From NCBI RefSeq assembly GCF_025698545.1, contig NC_068566.1, positions 45,363,192-45,427,191 on the forward strand: a DNA stretch of 64,000 nt, read 5' to 3'. Below the pieces are notes generated by a model. It was not told the DNA's origin, ran no database searches, and saw only the letters and a list, made by a program, of their open reading frames with translations. Positions 59,284-64,000 of this stretch are shown one piece after another. A program made the translations under genes and the position numbers. Numbering within the stretch: the stretch's first letter is position 1; the number at the start of each line of letters is the position of its first letter. This DNA comes from Gossypium raimondii (taxonomy: Eukaryota > Streptophyta > Magnoliopsida > Malvales > Malvaceae).

Positions 59284-60474
59284 TAAGAACTATTAGTGTA
59301 ATTTACCCATTAATAATAGTTAAATTGGCCTTTATTTATTTATTTGTTTAAGTTGGCTTATATATATAAGTACAAACATAAAGGTTAAGCAAACCCTATT
59401 GTGTTGAAAAGATATTAGTGACAATGTCTTCCTTTGAGAAAAAAGAAAAGAAAAGAAAAACACTATTTTGTCTAGAAAATAAGAATGTTGATTATTTGAT
59501 TGTGCTTAATACACAATTTAGTACAGTATAACATCTTTTTTAATATGGTATTTGTGTGTTTCCTATTTCAACGTGGTACCAGTATTTGATAAAAGTTATA
59601 CATTTTGGTACTTGAAGTTAACAATGTTAAATTTTTAGTGTTTAATTCGGTATTAGAGTTGATTTGATTAAAATTCATAATTAGTTAATAATAGTAGCAA
59701 CCCCAAAATCCGAATTAACTCATATCTGCCGGATTGTATTTGATAAATTAAATGTAAAATTAAACAAATTCACTGTTAATAGTAAGCTTATTCTATTAGT
59801 AAAATCATAAAAATTAAATATAATAATATTAAGTAAATCCTAAAACTTGAATTCAACACTAAAAATTAACATTAATACCTAAAAGACACCGCATTAAAAA
59901 AATGTTAAACTCAAATACTAAATTATATATTAAACCTTACGATTTTTATACTTTTCGAATTAACCCCAAAAAGGGGTAATTTTGTGGACCCAATTTGATA
60001 TAATTAGAGAAATTTGTACCTAATGAAAATGGCAGGAAGTTGACATGACATCGAACTAATGTTTTAAGCTTATTTTCTGTCGTAATGGTGGACCAAATGT
60101 CAGTTAGTTGGCCATTGATTTGCGGCCGGCCTTTCCCAACTAATATTAAATTTGCTTTTATTTTTTATATTTCTAAATTTAGACCCAATTATTAATATTG
60201 TCAAAATTATTGATGTGGTATTTTAGAATAAAAAATGATGTTACCCTAAATTTTGAAATCTAAAATGTAGAAGATTAAATTCTTAAAAATAAAAATATAT
60301 GGACTAAATTTTAAATTTACAAAAAATCTAAGGAGTTATGATAAATTTTGACCATCTATTTTAGTAACAATAATATTGAGTTAAATGCATTAAAAAATAT
60401 ATAATTCAATTGTGTTAATTTTTTTAATATTAATTTCATTATAGATTTTTATTTGCTTTTTTTCTTATATAATA

Positions 60475-60602
60475 TTTAGAATTATCTATAGCTTCTCCCT
60501 AACTCTTAAATAGGAGGATAATGAGCTTCAGCGTACTCGAACGCACATCCTCCTATACTGACAACAATATCAATATCAATCGAACTAAAATTTAATCAAC
60601 TT
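60475..60602 (-). mobile_element. tRNA-derived SINE, family S2, inverted
   Basis: On the minus strand: TAGTTCGATTGATATTGATA (A-box region), GTGCGTTCGAGTACGCTGAA (B box), CATTATCCTCCTATTTAAGA and GAGAAGCTATAGATAATTCT. Confidence 0.65.
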
Positions 60603-60837
60603 GTTTAATTTATTATTTTTCCAAAAAAAGAAGAAGTCGTGTTTATTTTTTATTTTTAGTTATGGTCGAGTACAATTGCTTTGCAAAGGCATTATGATTT
60701 TATGAACTCATATTATTATGAGGAGACAAACGATTGCTTCGAATTTAATCCTAATATTCTAGAGTCGTGTAAAGATGTTTATCATATTTTATTTTTATTA
60801 GTCATAGAAAATCTAATGAGTAATTAATTCATATGAA

Positions 60838-60995
60838 TTGAGTGTTAGCTTGATTGGCATGAGTATTGTTATCAATATAGAAAGACGTGGGGTCGAGTGC
60901 ATTGGAGTGCAGCATCCTTCTATTTAAGGGTTGAGGTGAGGCTATGGTATGATAAGAATCTATAATGAGATTGTTTTGGTATAAATAATAAGGCC
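60838..60995 (+). mobile_element. tRNA-derived SINE, family S2, best copy
   Basis: The head GTGTTAGCTTGATTGGCATG contains a near-perfect tRNA A box (TAGCTTGATTGG), and GACGTGGGGTCGAGTGCATT contains the B box. The body GCATCCTTCTATTTAAGGGT and GGTGAGGCTATGG follows. Its 5' half is the least diverged of the four copies. Confidence 0.7.
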
Positions 60996-61287
60996 TAGTA
61001 AGTATGTATACTTTATTTTTGGAATTATTTTTTAAATTTCAAAATTATTAGAACTTATTTTTTATACGAGTACAAAATTTTGTTTGACTGAATTTTAGTA
61101 CAATTATTATTATTATTATTGTAACAATTAAGAATATATGAGTGTGAGCGTTTAAGTACATTATTCAACAACAAACATATATATTTCAATATTTTAAATA
61201 TATAATACATATTCTATTTTATTAATCCACCTATGAAATTTAATATATAGTTTTAATAAGAAACTAAAGAATAAAAATATTTATCAA

Positions 61288-61390
61288 CAAGTGATGGATG
61301 CAATGGTAAGGTGCATTGCATTCTTAATGAGTGAACTTTGGATACGATATTATTAGGAGGGTTAATATGAATTATAAAACGAACATTGAA
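61288..61390 (+). mobile_element. tRNA-derived SINE, family S1
   Basis: CAACAAGTGATGGATGCAAT, GGTAAGGTGCATTGCATTCT and AATGAGTGAACTTTGGATAC match the S1 copies in order. Confidence 0.55.
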
Positions 61391-61394
61391 AAAA

Positions 61395-61640
61395 AAGGAG
61401 TAAATTACATCCAAGGTCACTAAACTATTAGTAAATTTATGTTTTGGTCACTTAATTTTTAAAAGTTACAAAATGATCATTGAACTATTCAAAAATTTTC
61501 ATTTCAGTTCTTAAGTTTTTTTTAAAAGTTCGGCTAACAAACTCTAAGCGATGATTCAACGGGTAGAAAAATATATATTAGATTTAAGTCGATTTAAGCT
61601 GTCAGTGCCGAAGATCGAAAAGAAAGTTGTTTAAGTAATG
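61395..61640. repeat. MITE-like repeat with TCTAAGCGATGATTCAACGG
   Basis: It shares AAATGATCATTGAACTATTC, GGCTAACAAACTCTAAGCG and TTTAAGTCGATTTAAGCTGT with 47770-48060. No target duplication was established. Confidence 0.5.
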
Positions 61641-62039
61641 AAAAAGTAAACTGATTACTAATTTAGTGACAGTTAAAGAAAAAACCTTTGAAAGTATTCT
61701 GTTTGAACTATGAAGAAAAGATCTATCTAATCTACAGAACACCGTTACACCGTTGAGTCCGTTATTCTGTTCGTCTCTATTAAATATTAATATTTCAAAT
61801 TAAAAATAAATAAAACGACAAAGAAAAACCCAAAAGCACGAAAGCGGGAACTTTACTCCAAAATCGCTGGGCCCAATCGAAAATCCAAAATTAAACAAAA
61901 ACTAAAAACAAATTTTTTTTAAAAAAATGGTCCGATAAAAAGGAAAAATACAAACAAAGCCTTAAAAACCAAAAAACCTAACCAAAACTCGCTCTCGCAC
62001 GTTCACTCGCTTTTTCTTGTTTTTCCATTTTCCAACGCT

Positions 62040-62957
62040 AATTCACTTTGTTTTGTTTTTCTTTCTTCTTTGCGGAGAACAGAAGGAGAAAAAGAGGAAG
62101 TAAAAAGATCGAGCGGTTCGTGATTTTGAAATCGCTTGATTTTTTTTTTCGACGGATCTGCTTCGAAATTTGGAAAATAAAATTTATATTTGGTTTCTAA
62201 GCATTGTATTTTTTCATCGGGAAAATTTGATTTTCTTTTTTGAGCTATGGAATTTGTAGATTGAGTTCTGTCTTTCGAGATCTTGATCTAGCCTTCTATT
62301 AGATTTCCTCAGGTTCGTGCTTTAACCTACATTTTGTTCTTACATTTTCTTTTTGAATTTTATTGTTGTGTTTGGATCTGTATGGGTTTTTTCGATTATT
62401 TTTAGTTCAGCTTTTAAATTTATTTAAGAAATTATACGGGGAATCGATAATGCAGCTTGATGTTTTGAATTTTGAATTTTTTTTGATTTTTTTTTTGGAA
62501 TTTTGATTGTTTGGTTGCTGAGAAAACGTGAAGAGTGTAACTCCGAGCTCTTTTTTACTTTTTATTTTATTTTAAATTTTATTTTTTTTTCGACAATTGA
62601 ACACTCTTAGTTTCTGGTTAGCAGAGTGATTTTATTAAGTGTAAGATACGAAAAGAATCTCCGTTCTTTCTTTTTCTCTCTCTCTCTTATCTCTTTCAGT
62701 TTTCGCTTGTGTCCAAAAAAGAAGAAAAAAAAGGGCTTTATGCTTAACACCAGTAATGCCTTTTCTTTCTCCTAGTTTCCCTCTAAAATGTGAGCTAAAT
62801 TCGTTGAAAAATCGGTTTTTATTTAAAATTATAATGAAGTTGCAAACTAGTATGACAAAATTTGTGCCTTTACTTTCTGTATTTAGCTCTGAATAGATAA
62901 TTAATGATATATATATCAAAATTTTCACTAAGATAAATATTGTTATCCCCTTTGCAG
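62040..62957 (+). promoter_or_regulatory. 5' leader and leader intron of the kinesin gene
   Basis: A pyrimidine-rich promoter-proximal stretch (61990-62090) precedes a probable 5' UTR exon ending TTTCCTCAG at 62312. A leader intron, 62313-62957, runs from GTTCGTGC to CCCTTTGCAG and is T-rich with a CT run near 62673-62690. The next exon then begins ACTGAGTCC after the acceptor G. Leader introns are common in plant kinesins. The transcription start itself is not defined. Confidence 0.5.
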
Positions 62958-63021
62958 GACTGAGTCCTATGTTATCTGAAAGATAGATTTCAAAGAAGTC
63001 AGCTTCGACATTCAGCTAATA

Positions 63022-64000
63022 ATGCATATGAAGGAAAGCGGTCCAGCTAATGGCTTGCATGGAACTCATAATGTAGATATTGAACAAATGGGAAGTTTTG
63101 AAGGTGTGATTCGACGTAAAGTAATAACATTTTTTAGCTCTTTCAGTGTTTTTAATCATCTTCCACTCTTGAACTTGGAGCCTTGATTTTACTAGGTGAC
63201 TGGCTGTCTTCTTTGGTGGACTGGTTAAATGCAATATTTCCTGATTTAAGGTTGCCACTGGATATGACAGAAGACGAGCTGAGAGGGTGTCTGATTGATG
63301 GAACTATTTTTTGTACCATTTTGAACAAGCTGCATCCTGGTTCTGTTGAAATGGTTTGATCAATCATTTGTTAATACTTTGTTTGCTGAGTTATTATTAT
63401 TATTATTATTATTTTAGTTCACTTTTCTTTTTTTAAGACTTAATTTTAAATGTTTTTATCTTGTTCTGGACGTTCTACTTCACCATTTGAGCATGTTTCT
63501 TCTCTAACTTCAGGATGGTGATTCTGATTGTGGTCTTGCAAATGTCAAGAAATTTCTGATTGCTATGGATGAAATGGGGCTGCCCAGCTTTGAATTGTCT
63601 GATATTGAGCAGGTATCAGTTGATTTGAAGAAGCTTTTTCTTTGAGCAATGTTCTATTCTGGGTGCCAAATATTTAAGGTTGGATTAAAGTGAAAACATT
63701 TTTCTACTAATTGATCTTGAAACAAAAACTATTTGCCTACAAAATTGATCTTAGCTTGTGCATGATGAGGAGTAAGCTATGGCTGGCTCAGTTTTGGGTG
63801 TATGGGTTTGGTATATACCTGATAAAATGAACTTTGGACTCTCATGTTTAGTTGTACGTCTATCTCAGTCAAAAGAATTTGTCTTGGGATGTAAACTCCT
63901 CTTTCAAGCCCTTTTGATCTTAACTTTGGGATGGTTCTTGATCTGAGTGGAGGCTTCTCCCCCCCTCCCCCTGATGGATTGATCATTTGATCATGGAATG
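63022..64000 (+). CDS. Kinesin-14 with N-terminal calponin-homology domain (5' part)
   Basis: Partial gene leaving the window. The coding exons seen are 63022-63103, 63196-63353 and 63514-63612; the frames join and all borders are GT-AG. The 113 residues start MHMKESGPANGLHG and then enter a calponin-homology domain: GDWLSSLVDWLNAIFPDLRL, ELRGCLIDGTIFCTILNKLH, then SDCGLANVKKFLIAMDEMGL, with FELSDIEQ at the end. In plants a CH domain with this sequence at the N-terminus marks the KCH class of minus-end kinesin-14 motors, which link actin and microtubules. The motor domain is not in view, so the motor assignment is by family. No exon is seen from 63613 to 64000. Confidence 0.85.

Larger units (their letters stand above)
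56886..61900. other. Repeat-rich intergenic region
   Basis: No intact gene is seen. It contains an S2 SINE (57045-57180), a LINE RNase H scrap with internal duplication (57529-57935), a nested foldback (58510-59283), two opposite S2 SINEs (60475-60602 and 60838-60995), an S1 SINE (61288-61390) and a MITE-like repeat (61395-61640). The remainder is AT-rich. Confidence 0.55.

Noticed and set aside
1-64000. CRISPR arrays, operons, prokaryotic ribosome sites or replication origins
   Set aside because: The window is plant nuclear DNA; the direct repeats seen are transposon-derived or tandem duplicates and have no regular spacers.

Overview
The window is nuclear DNA from a flowering plant, almost certainly a eudicot. 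The genes carry many short GT-AG introns, the intergenic DNA is very AT-rich, and it is full of small foldback elements and tRNA-derived SINEs. The protein flavour (PIP1 aquaporin, UGT74 glucosyltransferase, TIC32-like SDRs, KIN-14 with a CH domain, chloroplast MurE homologue) and the repeat families suggest Malvaceae, probably cotton (Gossypium). That assignment comes from memory and is not a search result. All exon coordinates were built by hand from splice sites and reading-frame continuity.

Layout. 1-3038: repeat-rich flank. 3039-4430 (+): single-exon BTB/POZ protein. 5501-8494 (-): eight-exon TIC32-like short-chain dehydrogenase (SDR1). 10424-11878 (+): two-exon UGT74-type glucosyltransferase. 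12269-13618: long compound palindrome. 14486-16975 (-): seven-exon DCC/DUF393 protein. 18157-19888 (-): second eight-exon SDR (SDR2), a paralogue of SDR1. 21584-23538 (-): four-exon PIP1 aquaporin. 26975-31506 (-): fourteen-exon signal peptide peptidase-like protease with a PA domain. 34399-35403 (-): unrecognised single-exon basic protein. 36030-38370: LINE RNase H remnant and a dead pectate lyase. 40521-44816 (-): four-exon MurE homologue. 44817-49714: repeats, including a second compound palindrome and two hAT-type MITEs. 49715-52831 (+): six-exon GMP synthase. 53290-55909 (-): five-exon small conserved coiled-coil protein. 56487-56885 (+): short RING-H2 protein. 57000-61900: repeats. 63022-64000 (+): 5' part of a CH-domain kinesin that runs off the window.

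The genes look like ordinary housekeeping and metabolic plant genes with no operon-like logic. The one visible cluster is the SDR pair, whose copies share exon structure and upstream sequence and enclose the UGT and DCC genes. The exons of the SDR1, SDR2, UGT, DCC, PIP1, SPPL, GMPS and coiled-coil genes join into complete open frames without a break. The MurE copy is open over 615 codons, but a one-base shift at the very end appears to have cut off its conserved tail.

I found no clearly new biochemical system. The most unusual structures are two palindromes (about 1.35 and 1.2 kb) built from repeated short hairpin units, which could make long hairpin RNA, and the altered MurE paralogue.
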